From positions 16,549,501-16,613,500 of the forward strand of contig CM075765.1 in NCBI GenBank assembly GCA_037974665.1: a stretch of 64,000 nucleotides of DNA, read 5' to 3'. Positions 12,901 to 24,760 of this stretch are shown here, piece after piece. Position 1 is the stretch's first letter; every line of letters begins with the position of its first letter. The stretch is from Ehretia macrophylla (lineage: Eukaryota; Streptophyta; Magnoliopsida; Boraginales; Ehretiaceae). Below the pieces are notes generated by a model that searched no databases, was not told where the DNA came from, and saw nothing but the letters and a program-made list of their open reading frames with translations. A program made the position numbers and the translations under genes.

Positions 12901-14384
12901 GGATGATGTTTCTATTACCAATAGAACAATATAAATCCTTGAAATAGGCTTGAATCATACCTTTAATGATTTTCTGATTTTTAGTCCAAGCTCCTTCACT
13001 ATTTTGAAGTCTCAAAATTTTGTTGTCTCACCGTCTCATTTTTGTTGAAGAGTGGAAAAACTCTGTGTTGCAGTCCCCTGCTTTCAACCATTTCACCTTT
13101 GCCCTGGCAGCCCAATAATATTCTTCGCAATCCCAGATAGTCTCAATTTCCTTTGAGACTCTTTTAAACTCTTCGAAAATGAAATCTGTAAGTGGTCCCT
13201 TGGTCAATTGCTCAAGTTGTTTCTTCAAGGTAGAAATCAGCTTTTTATTATTTCCAAATGTGGTTTTGTTCCAACGTTTGAGGCCATTCTTGCATCTGGA
13301 CAGTTTCTTTTTAACAACTCGCACTTTGCTACCTTTATTTGGTGAGGACCAGTTGGCTTCAACAATATCTTTGCAGTCAGGGTTCTCCAGCCAATAAGAT
13401 TCAAAGTGGAATCTCTTTGACTGAGAATGGAATAAAGTAAAATTCAAAGAAAGAATCAAAGGAGAATGATCAGAACCTATTGGAGGAAGAAACGAAACCC
13501 ATGCTTCAGGGAAGAGATGTATCCAGTTAAGATTTACAACTGCACGATCAATCCTTTGAAGAATAAGTTGGTCACCTTCTCGACGATTGATCCAGGTGAA
13601 AGCACATCCTTTAGAAGGGATCTCAATGAGTCTTGCATTGTTAATGTGTTGGACAAAATCCACAATATCCTTCGACTGCTTCAAATTTCCACCCAACTTC
13701 TCATTTTGGCTTTTGATACTATTGAAATCACCCATAAAGATATGAGGTTGCTCAGACTCTTCTTGCAATGCAAAAATGTATTCCCACAGTTTAGCCATAT
13801 CTGTCCTGTTAGGAAAACCATAGACAAAAGAAAAGTCCCAACTAGACTGGGATTGAGGGTTAATTCTAATACAAATAAACTGGTGATCAAAGCAAATAAG
13901 TTTGACATCCAAATCCTTCAAACACAAAAGAGATAATCCACGTGAAAGTCCAGAGCGATCAACAATGAGGACTGGTTTGAAATTTATTCTTCGAGCGATG
14001 CGCTGCAATTTATTAGACTTCATCTTGGTTTCGAAATGACCAATGATGGAGGGCCTTTCTTGAGAGATGAGCGCTCTTAGATTTCGAATTGTCAAGGCAT
14101 GACCCAATCCCTGACAATAGCAAGAATCCTCATTGGTCCACGAGGGGTTGTTTAAGGATAGTACCCGAAACCTTTGATTTTGGACTAAGGGAATGAGCAT
14201 GATATTTTGACGAACTGTCATCACCTTTAAGTCTTTTGTTCTTGATTTGGTTTGATGCGAGAATGCTTGTTGCAAAATTATAATTGAGTTCGTAGGTAAT
14301 TGGAATTTCCACCAGCTCATAATTTTTAAGGTTACTGGTGATTGGCAAGCATAAGATGTTTGTGGTTTTGGCTTCATCTAACAC
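9975..14384 (-). pseudogene. LINE ORF2: endonuclease, reverse transcriptase, RNase H (degraded)
   Basis: From the 5' side there is an apurinic-type endonuclease (14377-13028) with CQGLGHALTIRNLRALI, FETKMKSN, the MGDFNSI box and GSDHSPLIL. The RT follows with DLRPISCYNFIYKNLAKTL, QSAFVSGRSIQDNTLIAQE and LKADMSKAYDSLEWDFL (12638-12219). The catalytic box is altered to FFKDDSVFF where FADD is expected (about 12080). The thumb/zinc region follows (11900-11301), then the zf-RVT block CCICKNDSESVEHCLILCPW (10872-10810) and a C-terminal RNase H-like domain ending near 9975. Frame changes near 13020, 12700, 12250, 11300 and 10380 and several stops make it inactive. Confidence 0.9.
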
Positions 14385-14431
14385 ACAGGCTTTTCTTTTA
14401 GATATGAGTATCCCTACAAGTGACGGGCCAG

Positions 14432-15637
14432 TTATTGTATGTTGGGTTTGGCTTTGGGCAGTGGTTTGGTAAGTGGGCCCGATGACGTAGGGAGGATTGT
14501 TGTTGAGGTATGGTTTGAGGAGCAGGCTTTACCATTGACAGACCCAAGCTTATTTGAAACTGTGTTATCGAGCCTTGTGACTGGCTCAGAGTTGTTCAGA
14601 AAATCTGGGTCAAGATCATTAGGGTCACAGTCAAGGTCTGACTGTGATGGCTCACTGTACCCTTCAAACTCAGTATCAGCTTTATCAAACTTTTCTGATT
14701 GATGCTCAGAGAAATTTGAATCTTGCTTGTCACGCGAGCTGCATGCTTGAGGTTGATTTGCAAAGTTTTGGCTAGAGACATTTTCACGCGCCTGGTGTTG
14801 AGCTTCGTTGATTTGATTAGCATTGTGCTCACGCACCTGGTTTCTGCCTTCCTGATCTTGGTTGTTTCGGCTTTCCAATGGTCGCATTCGCCTGTCCTTG
14901 GTTGGTGGTACTCTCATCCAAGGTCCCAGTTTTGTAAGATCAACTCTTTCTGTGTTGAAAGTTTCATCAGGCCTTCTATCTTCACAAAATTTCACATCAT
15001 GACCTAGGAGCCCACATTTGATGCAAAACTCGCTGAGTTTTTTATACTTGAAGTTGATCCATGCATGAGGAAGGTTAGTTCTTGGCATAGGAAGTCCTGG
15101 TACCAAGGGATTTCTGACATCCCATTTGATTCTGATTTGAAGCCATCTCTGAAAAGTGCCTTCCCCAACAATATCAACATGTTCAAGATGACCCAATCTT
15201 TCACTTATTCTTCTGGCGTTTTCCACTGTGACAAAGCGGGGAGGAAACCTATGAACTTGTACCCAGAAATTAGTAGTATCCAGATCGAGGTCCTCATCTT
15301 TGCATTCATCTTCCCAGGTTTGCAATAGCATGTGACTGCCTTGGATGGCCCATGGTCTATAGTTCCATGCCTTGATTTTGTCGCCTTCTGTTCTAAATGT
15401 GAGGAGAAAAATGTTGTTTTTAAAAGTACTGACCTCCACATTATTTTTGAGGCCCCAATTTTTTATCACTGTTTGGATTGACCCAGACAGTATAACTCTA
15501 TCAGAGATCACTTGACCCACTAGGACAAAATTCGCCTGGTGTTGAAAGTTTGGATCGTCATCTGGCACAAGAAGGATAAGGGTTTGACCTCCAATTTCTA
15601 CAGGTGCTTCTGATGTGGAACTTGGCTCATGGTACAA
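14432..15637 (-). CDS. LINE ORF1 protein, DUF4283-like domain plus CCHC knuckle
   Basis: An uninterrupted 401-codon ORF. Residues about 20-170 fit the DUF4283-type N-terminal domain of plant LINE ORF1 (LVGQVISDRVILSGSIQTV, IKAWNYRPWAIQGSHMLL, FWVQVHRFPPRFV). A zinc knuckle CIKCGLLGHDVKFC with CX2CX4HX4C spacing lies around residue 210. The C-terminal half is low-complexity, rich in N, Q, E, S and D. This protein class binds the LINE RNA in a ribonucleoprotein. ORF2 begins about 50 bases downstream. ORF1 has stayed open while ORF2 decayed, which may be chance. The first in-frame ATG at 15637 is a reasonable start. Confidence 0.8.
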   Translation of the reverse strand: MYHEPSSTSEAPVEIGGQTLILLVPDDDPNFQHQANFVLVGQVISDRVILSGSIQTVIKNWGLKNNVEVSTFKNNIFLLTFRTEGDKIKAWNYRPWAIQGSHMLLQTWEDECKDEDLDLDTTNFWVQVHRFPPRFVTVENARRISERLGHLEHVDIVGEGTFQRWLQIRIKWDVRNPLVPGLPMPRTNLPHAWINFKYKKLSEFCIKCGLLGHDVKFCEDRRPDETFNTERVDLTKLGPWMRVPPTKDRRMRPLESRNNQDQEGRNQVREHNANQINEAQHQARENVSSQNFANQPQACSSRDKQDSNFSEHQSEKFDKADTEFEGYSEPSQSDLDCDPNDLDPDFLNNSEPVTRLDNTVSNKLGSVNGKACSSNHTSTTILPTSSGPLTKPLPKAKPNIQ

Positions 15638-15864
15638 GAGAGGGTGATATCTGAGGGAATATTAAATATGGCATTTTCCACTGAGACAATATGGGGAGTT
15701 AATGAGCAATGAATGCAGAGTGATAAACTTGATAATTGTTGAAAAGGGGTAAATGGGAGGGGAAGGAGAAAAACACAAACGGATAGTGTTGAGAAGAACA
15801 GGTGGGTTCCAATGGATCAAGGAAACTTTTTGGTAGGTGAAATGGTTTTTCTGGTTTTGCCTTA

Positions 15865-16258
15865 GACCAACTCTAACAGCTTCTTTATTTTGTTTTTCTA
15901 CATGTAGAGATTTTGAATAATTTCTCTATATTTATATATTTTCTATTTTAGTTTTACTCCAATAGCTTCTCTATATTACTCAATCTCTGTTTTTAGAGAA
16001 TTTCTATTTCAATTTAGCTCCAGCATCTTCTCTATTTCAGTTTCATTCCAACAACTTCTCTACATTTACTCAATTTTTATTTTTAGAGAATTTGTAGATG
16101 ATCTCTACATGTGGAGATATTAAATTCAATTGTAGAGATTCTCTACAAGTTCTCTACATTATAGAAAATTTGTAAAGATGCTGCTGAAGACAAAAGTCTC
16201 TAAAAACATCTCTACATATAGAGATTTTGACATTTTACATATGCTGCTGGAGTTGGCC
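15865..16258. repeat. MITE inside the LINE 5' region, TTA target duplication
   Basis: A 394 bp element begins GACCAACTCTAACAGC and ends GCTGCTGGAGTTGGCC, an inverted repeat with a few mismatches. TTA lies on both sides (15862-15864 and 16259-16261), the target duplication typical of PIF/Harbinger MITEs. The interior is a diverged set of TCTCTACAT and TAGAGAATTT motifs on both strands. It lies upstream of ORF1, so it inserted into the LINE or was carried in the source copy. Confidence 0.75.
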
Positions 16259-16710
16259 TTAGTGGTTACAGTGGTTTTGAGGGCTTTGAGGGTTTAGAAG
16301 GTTGTAGAGAGAGAAACTTTCCATCTCACTCGAGGAGGTTAGACTTTTACATCTTGTTTGAATTGGGTAAAATTATAAAAGAAATATTTATAAATGATTA
16401 TATTTATTATTTGTGTGGATTGAAAAGGAAATGAAAAGAAAAAAAAAATATTATAAAAAAAAATAACATGTTTATCATTTTTTAAAGGTATAATTAGAAT
16501 AAATAGAATGACAATATAGACATTGTGTAATAAATGAATTGAAACCACCTTAATTTGGGGTGATTGCAAAATCATCCCGTTAAATAATTTTACAAATCAC
16601 TCCCAATCACCTCATTTCCAAAATCCTCAAATCTAAACAAGTACAAAAATTAAAAATCACTTTAAATTAAATCATTTCCCTCCAAATCTCCCAATCTAAA
16701 CAAACCCTAG

Positions 16711-17400
16711 GTGCATGAGATGCCAGCCCGACTATGCTTGTCGTTTGGCATTGTTAATTCTGACATTACAAAGTCTGAAAAGCTGATGTTGGATAATTTA
16801 AATTGATTGGAGTTTCTTTCGGCCACAAAAAAAAAAAAAAAAAGACTGAAAAGGAAATATAATATTTATAAATAGTACACTTTATACACATTATTTGTGA
16901 AATTGGCTACTTCAAAAATAAGTGACGAACATTATTGCACGCCCGTACTAGATACATGTAAGAAAGAATGTGTACTATTTTAATTAACCCATCAACTTTG
17001 ACCCAAAAACAAAAAGAAATGGTATACGATTTTCTGCCTAATTTAGCTTTTTACTTGTTCGCCAGTCACTCGTGCTGGGTCTTTTCGTTGCATGTAGGGC
17101 AAGAAATTAGTTTATTTTTTGTTCACAAGGAAATTCAACTGGTGTGAACAAAAAAAAAAAAAAAATTCAACTGATAGAATTTAATAATCGATAATTTAAC
17201 AAAATTTAATTATTAATTAATAAATTTTAAATATAGAGATACGTCTTTTAATACATGCATCAATTTAATCAAAACTTTCAATCCATAATTAAGAGCGTGA
17301 ATCAAATTTAAAAATATATCACACTAAGACACACTCTTACTGTTTGCACGCCATGGGACTACAAGAAATTAGTTTATTATTTACACTCGTAGGTGGTCAT
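16711..17400. other. Intergenic region upstream of the MATE gene
   Basis: AT-rich DNA with poly(A) runs at 16827-16843 and 17150-17164. No coding sequence is seen. Two copies of AAGAAATTAGTTTAT occur, near 17103 and 17365. Confidence 0.5.
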
Positions 17401-17404
17401 TTGT

Positions 17405-17506
17405 TGGCACTTATATACAGTGTTTTAATTTCTATTGATCTCATCATCGTCCTTCATCATCCACTTCTCTCTCGGTCTCTCTATCCATACTTGACCCCCT
17501 GCAGCA
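17405..17506 (+). promoter_or_regulatory. Likely core promoter and leader of the MATE gene
   Basis: A TATA-like CACTTATATACAG at 17409-17421 lies about 90 bases before the start codon. The leader between them is CT-rich (CACTTCTCTCTCGGTCTCTC near 17461), as is common for plant 5' UTRs. The start context is GCAGCAATGGAG, with G at +4. Transcription start was not tested. Confidence 0.5.
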
Positions 17507-20500
17507 ATGGAGGATGCTAATCATCCCCTTCTAACCACTAGAGATGATGATAATGCACTAAACTCTCATAACAAATCGAGCAGATCTTTCACTTCCACTT
17601 TCAGTGGGGGTGAAGATGATATCAAGCAGATCGATGGCTTCAGCGATTTCATCAGAAATTTCAATATTGAGTCCGTGAAGCTTTGGTACCTTGCTGGTCC
17701 AGCCATCTTTACCGTGCTATGTCAATACTCCATGGGGGCCATAAATCAAATCTTTGCAGGCCATGTTGGAACCCTTGAACTTGCAGCTATTTCAGTTCAA
17801 AACTCTGTTATCGCTGGATTTGCTTATGGCCTCATGGTATAATAACTGCACGCCATTTTAATTTAAAACACACATGATTTTACATTTTATTTCCCTTTTC
17901 TTTTATTATGTTATATATCTCACTTAAGATCATTGATTTATTTGTGACAGTTGGGCATGGGAAGTGCGCTAGAGACACTTTGTGGACAAGCTTATGGAGC
18001 TGGACAGCTTAATATGCTAGGCATTTACATGCAAAGATCATGGATTATTCTGCTCACTACAGCGATACCAATAATGTTTATGTACATATTTGCAGCGCCA
18101 GTATTGAGATTAATTGGTCAAAATCCTGATATATCAAAATGGGCAGGCATCTATTCAATTTGGATGATCCCACAGATATTTGCTTACGCGTTGAATTTTC
18201 CCATCCAGAAGTTTCTACAAGCTCAGAGCAAAATTATGGCGATGGCTGTGATATCTGCAGTGGCAGTAGTGCTCCAAATTGTCTTCAGCTGGTTCTTGAT
18301 GTTGAAATTGGGCTGGGGGATAGCGGGTGGAGCCGTCGTGCTAAACGTAGCATGGTGGTTTATAGTCATTGGCCAACTGCTTTATATTTTCAGAGGGACA
18401 TGTGGTGACGCATGGTCTGGTTTTTCTTGGAAAGCTTTTCAAAATCTGTGGGGATTTGTCAGGTTATCTCTTGCATCAGCCATAATGCTTTGGTGAGTTT
18501 CGGAATTAACAGTCATTACTTAATATCATAATATTATAAGTACAATAATTATTATGAACAGTATAGGTGGGGGGACTACCCACTTACTCAAACCTCATTT
18601 TTTAAATCTAAAAATTAGATGAATAATAATTAAATAGTGACTTAAAGGTTTTGAGTTTTAACTACTGTATTAACCAGGATAATATCAAAAAAAAATATCA
18701 TTTTTCTATAATCTTTTATGACAAAATCCCAACAAATGAAAACTACATACATCTAACAATTAAGTCCTTATTAAGAAAGCATAGAAAAGAAAAAAGAAAA
18801 AAGAAAAAAATTAGAAAGGAACCATAACAATAATCTACCCTAAAAGAAGAGATAGAAGCTTTCAAATATGAAATGAACTTTCAGCATTTGACAGAAGATA
18901 TTTCTTTTCTTTTCGCCTCAAATACTTTGTTTTAATTTTCCTTTCTTTTTTTGGACAACTGTCTATTTCTTACACTTTGGTTATTTTTCTTTATTGGAAT
19001 CTAAATCGTAAGCAAAAGCTTGAGTTTTGATGTGACCACGATGCCCTTAGTCATAAATCCTGTATGGGTGTTGGATAATGATTTTTCCAAATTCATGCAG
19101 CCTTGAAATATGGTGCTACACAGCGTTGGTTTTATTTGCTGGTTACTTGAAGAATGCAGAGATTTCAGTTAGTGCTTTCTCCATATGGTAAGCTACATTG
19201 TCCTGCAGTATTATTTTGACCTACAACAATTCATGCCACTTTTAGATTATTAAGAAAACAAAAATATTTTTAACATGTATGGCTGGATTATATTTTTCAA
19301 AATATTAAAATTCTAATTTTAGTAATAGAAATTCAAAACTTATTTTTATTTTGTGGGTGCCAAATACTAAGATTTTATCATTTAATACACCATTTTTTTT
19401 AAAAAAAAACTATTTTTTCCGAAGTTCGTATTTGAAAATTGCTATTGTTTTCCTTTTGCTATTTGCCTGCAGCGCGAACGTACTAGGGTGGACAGTGAGC
19501 TTATCTTTTGGATTCAATGCAGCGATAAGGTTTGTAACCCAAAAAATCTTTGAAAATTAAATTCTAGCTAGATTTTACAACCAATATAAAAACAGAAATT
19601 AAATATATATATATGCCTTGTGAAATTTGCAGCGTAAGGGTATCAAATGAATTGGGAGCAGGTCACCCAAGAAAAGCAAAATTCTCAGTGGTTGTGGTCA
19701 CAATTACTGCACTTATATGTGGCCTCTTACTTGCACTTGTTTTTTTTGTTGCTCGAGAGCAATACCCAACTTTATTTTCGGATAGTAAAGAAGTCCAAAA
19801 GGTTGTATATGACCTTACACCTTTCCTATGTCTTAGCATTATCATTAACGTTCTTCAACCTACTCTCTCAGGTTAGTAAATTAATTCATTATATATTGTT
19901 GTGACGAGTCCCGAGATTATGAGAAAAAATGGGCTTTAACACACATGTGTGACGTACGGGCCCTGAGAATCTAAGAAAACATGAGTCTTAACACACGTGT
20001 AGAACTCAACTATTGACCTAAAAACTTTAGTGTCCATTTCTTCTCAGATTAATTCTTAAAACTCGCCACAACCTATATATATAGAATTTCAAGCATTTAA
20101 ACTTTCTCTATCAACAAGCTAAATCAGAGGGTTAATAAATTGTAAAATTTAGGAGTCGCGATTGGAGCTGGGTGGCAAGCATATGTGGCATATGTGAATA
20201 TAGTTTGCTACTATGTTTTTGGTCTTCCTTTAGGGCTGACTCTAGGCTATGTAATCGACTTGAGTGCTAAGGTATTTACATGTTCTCTACATCTTGTTCA
20301 TTGTCTCATAATTGCTTCAGTATGATTTAGACTTCTCCATTAGATTATTTAACGTCGTGCTATTTTTATTGCTCCTAGATCAACCACAAAAATAATTAGC
20401 TGTATTTATTGATTTTTTAATTAAACTCAAACTTTTATGTTAGTTAAGGGAGAGAAGACGGAAAAACGAAGAGAGACAAAAGTTAATAAAAGAAGATAGA

Positions 20501-20960
20501 GAAAAAATAAAATTAAATTAACAAAAGAAGAGAGAAATCAAATAAACTTATTTAGAAGGAAACATTCAGTATTACTCTTCGGCATATAAGTGTCTTGACT
20601 TAAATCTAAATGTTTGACCTTGATTCTTGGTACAAGCTGATTAATAGATGTTGATGTTTTGCAGGGCATATGGGTTGGCATGTTGTCAGGAACAACAATT
20701 CAAACGTCTGTGTTGGTTTGGATGATATACAAAACAAATTGGAACCAAGAGGTACACTATTTAGCCAATAAGCATATCGACAACTGAGTTATATAAAATC
20801 CCCACACAAATTAATTTTCTCGGCACTATTATTACACTGATTTATGGGAAAAGGTTTTATAAGTAGTTTAATATTGCAGGCTTCCGTTGCTGGTGACAGA
20901 ATAAAACAATGGGGAGGAGAAACGAAAACAGATGCAGTTGATGCACATAGCATTAGTTGA
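17507..20960 (+). CDS. MATE (multidrug and toxic compound extrusion) transporter, DTX33/34/35-like, 8 exons
   Basis: Predicted exons: 17507-17836, 17951-18492, 19101-19187, 19473-19529, 19633-19871, 20153-20271, 20665-20751, 20880-20960. All junctions are GT-AG. The joined frame is 1542 bases, 513 residues plus TGA, a normal MATE length with room for 12 membrane helices after a soluble N-terminus (residues 1 to about 45, with an acidic/dileucine-like NHPLL near the start). Family signatures are MGSALETLCGQAYGAG (about 113-128), LNFPIQKFLQAQSK, VRVSNELGAGHPRKAK (about 340-355) and GAGWQAYVAYVN (about 423). The sequence is closest by eye to Arabidopsis DTX33/34/35, where DTX35 is a flavonoid-related vacuolar transporter. 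MATE proteins export or sequester organic compounds using H+ or Na+ gradients. The substrate and the membrane used here cannot be read from sequence. It is the only intact member of a local family of three. Confidence 0.93.
19872..20152 (+). other. Intron 5 of the MATE gene with repeated ACACACATGTGTG motif block
   Basis: Within this intron, 19903-20021 holds two diverged copies of a roughly 50 bp unit (CCCGAGATTATGAG...TTAACACACATGTG, then CCTGAGAATCTAAG...TTAACACACGTGT). The same pair recurs at 45670-45772, which ties that site to this intron. Confidence 0.6.
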
Positions 20961-23900
20961 AAGGAAAACGTACAGCTTTCCCGTTTAAGATGTTATTGTT
21001 CTTCTTTTTCCTGTTTGGGTTTAACATGAGCTTAACGATGTATTTTTAAGGCTAGTATCTCTCTGTTATTGGTTTTTGACCCACCTCTTGTATTTTCATA
21101 AACCTTTGTGAAAAAAAAAAAAAAACAAGGAAGATGTGAAATGTGTTGTTTATAAATATGTAGCTAAAGTCTCCTCTACACAACTTTAGCATGAGCTTAC
21201 ATGTAATATCGATGTCCGTAATGTTTGTCTACAGCTTTTCTCTATCATTGATAGTTAAGACTTTTAACCTTTTTTTTTTCTTACCCCATGAGATTGGAGC
21301 CCTGATATTTTAACTGTTAAGGAGAATAACCTACCACTAATCTATTCCTGAATTTATAGTTAGCTAGAGTTAAGACTTTTAACTTGAGGATAATGACTTG
21401 CAAGAGTTGGAGATTGAGATAAGTGGGGCTATTTTTTAGTCTCTCTTAATTGCTCATGTGTCTCTTACATCTATCAAGTATTATAGTGCCATTATTAAGC
21501 TTCTCATTGTTGTTATTGAATCTTATTAATTGTGTCAACCTGGTTGTTGTAATATGCCCATTCAGTTTTTATTCTCTTCTTTGGCTTCACGAATTTGAGA
21601 AAGAAAATTGAATTCCAATTATTTGTACTATCACGCGTGAAGGGTGCATGGGCCCTGATTTAATCACACTAATTTGAGAATGTTTTGTTGATTGGTATCT
21701 AATTGAAGTGGAGAGTGATGATTCGAAGCAGCTTGCAATGGCCCGCCTCAAGGAGATCCATTATTTGTGTCAATGAAGGCGCAGACTGATCAAGCTGGGC
21801 TGCCTCAATTAAATCTGACCCCAAAGTAACATCAACATCAATAGGATTGTCTGAGGATTGCCCAAGTGGCAATAGGATTTACATAGCATTGTTCACTTGT
21901 CCATTTCCTTAGAAAAATTCTGCAAATCGTTCAACATTCCAGACTGAAGATATAGATCTTACACTGACATGTAAGTTTACATACTAGACTAATGGTGTGG
22001 AATACCCGGATGTTTTTAAACCTATTCCATTTCTTTATTGTTCGTTTTATAGGTAGCAAAGTGTAACTCACGTTTGAGAAGAAAAGATAGTGATCAAGAT
22101 ATTACGTTTTGTGGTTTTGAATTGTCTAGAATGCTTAAGTAGTTGAGTGCTAAGGCACAAGGCACTTGCGCTCTTGAGATTGACACTAGCAAATTCTCGA
22201 GGGCATGACAAATGCTATATGCTCATCGCCATGTTTCTTATGTTTTTCTATTTAGTTGAAAATCTCGATGATTTGTCGTTCTTAACATTTTATGTTTTTA
22301 TACCATTAATATTAAATAAATGATATTTGTTTTCCACATTAGTTTGAAGAAAATGGACAAATCCACTATAAAATAGACAAATGATTCTCATCACACTTGC
22401 AGGAAATTCTGTAATTTGGCAAGGCCTGACGGCCAAGCTTTTTTGTTAATGCTCACAAGTTATGAGTCAAAATAAGTTCTTATTTCCCAAAAGTTGGATG
22501 GATAATCCGTTGTTGTAATAAGAAGTTGTGACTTAAAACTATAACTTCTATTTTTACTGTAAATTTTTTTTAAAAAAACAGTCCTTGATTCATGAAGCAC
22601 AGATATTGTCACAAGTTATGAGTCAAAATAAGTGATATAAAAAATAAAAATAAAAAGTAAAGGGTCGAGTTATGATCTAAGAGTTATGACAACTCGACAA
22701 AAAAAAAAAAAAAGTTATGATCTAAGAGTGGGACATGAAGCACAGATATTGTCTGAAAAGTTAATGTTTTAGTGGAAGCCACTTGAACTGTAGTTTTATG
22801 ATCATCATCATACTATGTAGTATCACATTCTTCATAGTTTTTTCCTTTTCAGATCTTTCATCATAGCCTTATCAATGACAAAAAAACAATCATAGCCTTA
22901 TCACAAGTAAAAGGACAGATGGATAGAACAATTGGCCATGACAATGAGTGTTCATCATTAATGGAGAAAGGTAAAGTGCAGGGTAGGCATATCACATAAT
23001 GGGGAGTATCGTATGAATAGTTGTCATTGTTTGTCCAAAATTTATTTTAGTCTCCATTATTTTAAAAAATTTAAAAAAAATTCTCAATATTTTCAAAACA
23101 AATCAAATAAGTTTTCAATGTTAAAAACCCAGTTAAAACTAACTGAATAATGGTCACGTACATGTCACATGACCAGTAGTTAGAGGGTAGTTTCGTCAAA
23201 TTGTAATAATATTTAATTAAGTCCCTAATGTATTGATAAACATTCAATTTACTCCTCATTATTTTACCAAGATTCTTTTTAGTCCCTATTATTTGAACAT
23301 GATTCAATTTAGTCATGTTCAAAACCATCGGTTGCAAGAGAAACGCCTTTGAGTTTGATTGCTTGAAACAACCTCCCACGTCAATTTGGGTATTTTCGCG
23401 ATATGGAATTGGGTCGCAACGTTAGAGGATATTGGCAACAACTAATCTTTGGTCAACTTTCAGACTATTGCAAGCACTGATACCATCTTGGACATGCAAA
23501 GGAGAATTGTATTTTGCTTCATCCAACTAAAAGTAATTTTTTTTTTCTCATTGTCATCATCATAATTATCATCCAGCTAAAAGTATGATACAAAAAGGTG
23601 GAGAAGAACAAAAAAACATAAAGACACTGTCAACAATTTAGAAAAATAGCAAGTTTACCAAAGATGATGAACGAGATAATAGCAAAGATTAAGAAGCAGA
23701 AGGGGATGATGGAATTACAGTTGGGATGTTGAGGCAAAAAACAGATAAAGAAAGTAAGAAACTTGAAGAAGGACGGGTATTTTTGCCCGTAACTGTGTCG
23801 TCACTTTTCCGTCACAAAACTGGTGTCAACATTTTCCTTCACTGTGCCGTAGCCACATCTGCGACGGTTTGGCTATGGTCCATCGCAGAATTTAGTTTTT

Positions 23901-24381
23901 TTTTTTTTTTTGTAGTGGTTGCCTAAGATCGCGTTACATTTCTTCTTCATAGTTAATGAAAATTATTGGCTACTAGAAAAGTGAATGATGTAATCAAAGA
24001 GTAAGAGTAAGGTGAAATGTTCAAATAATGACATGTTGTAATTAGAGATTAACAAAAAATAAATAAACAAATGAGCGGATCAAATCTAATGGTTCATAAC
24101 AAATTTCATCTAGTAGATGAATGGAAAAGTAGATGGGATGATTCAACACCTCCAAAAATCTTTGCCTCCTTGTTATTTTTCCTCTGTGCCTTAATACTAG
24201 GTAAATAAGCACCTTTTAGTTTCAAGATAGTGCAGTTAATTCTCAAATGCCAAAATTGTCATTTTCTTATATACTTCAATGAAAGTCATTGAGTGCTTAT
24301 ATATTAGGCATTTGATATTTTAGGAGTTAAATGGACTATTATTAAAACCGTAAAGTGGTTATTGTACGGGATTTACTTGTA
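20961..24381 (+). other. 3' flank of the MATE gene, copy 1 of a segmental duplication
   Basis: No host gene is seen. The stretches around 21170-21245, 21360-21430, 21640-22560 and 24005-24381 match, in order and at high similarity, the flank of the broken MATE copy (55830-56453, 57858-58790 and 58800-59125). The last stretch (about 24190-24381) is nearly identical to 58950-59130. The piece from about 22577 to 24005 is absent from the other copy and so is an insertion here or a loss there. Confidence 0.8.
23726..23921 (-). mobile_element. Possible CACTA-type terminal fragment
   Basis: The sequence ends ...TTTTTTGTAGTGG near 23920, the reverse complement of a CACTACAAAAA terminus. It is preceded by GTCACAAAACTGG, TGCGACGG and CCATCGCAG phrases that look like short subterminal repeats. 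It lies within the 22577-24005 insertion. The opposite terminus was not found, so the element is incomplete or this reading is wrong. Confidence 0.4.
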
Positions 24382-24760
24382 TATTTTGAAGCTCATAGAA
24401 GGATTAATTATATATATGCTTTTTGTCCTTAAAATTATATAAGATTTTATATATTGAGTGTGTGCCTAATTCTATGACATACTAACAACTAGCACCTAGG
24501 CAGTGACTCAGGAAAACCACTTATTATCATGTGATTAAACATCATAATTAATGAAGTACATAATTATTTGATAAATAATGGAAGTAATTAACTGTAATTA
24601 ATTACAGAATTTTGGACTGCCTTTAGTAGCAAGGGCAAACCTATATTATGGCCAGTGGGAATTGCAACCCCTTCTCATTTCAATTTTTTTTTTAAATGTT
24701 TGCTTTTTTAAAGTATTCTTTGACTAAAAAATCAATTTAGCTCCCAATGAAATTTTTTTT

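Larger units (their letters stand above)
9927..16346 (-). mobile_element. Full-length L1-type plant LINE
   Basis: The element is 6.4 kb and runs right to left. It starts at about 16346 and ends at a poly(A) tail seen as 15 T on the + strand (9927-9941). A target duplication flanks it: TTACATCTTG at 9917-9926 and TTACATCTTGTTT at 16347-16359. It contains an open ORF1, a broken ORF2 and a 5' region with its own MITE. Plant L1 elements copy themselves by target-primed reverse transcription, consistent with the poly(A) tail and the variable-length duplication. The duplication is still recognisable, but ORF2 is degraded, so the insertion is not very recent. Confidence 0.9.
9838..16707. repeat. PIF/Harbinger-like MITE split by a LINE
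   Basis: The left end reads GGGCCTGTTTGGATT from 9838. The right end, reverse-complemented, reads GGGTTTGTTTAGATT ending at 16707. Both arms then share GGAAATGATTTAAT. TAG flanks both ends (9835-9837 and 16708-16710) as a probable 3 bp target duplication, although TAG is less usual than TAA or TTA for this class. Removing the LINE leaves about 450 bp, a normal MITE size. The terminal repeats are imperfect. Confidence 0.65.
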
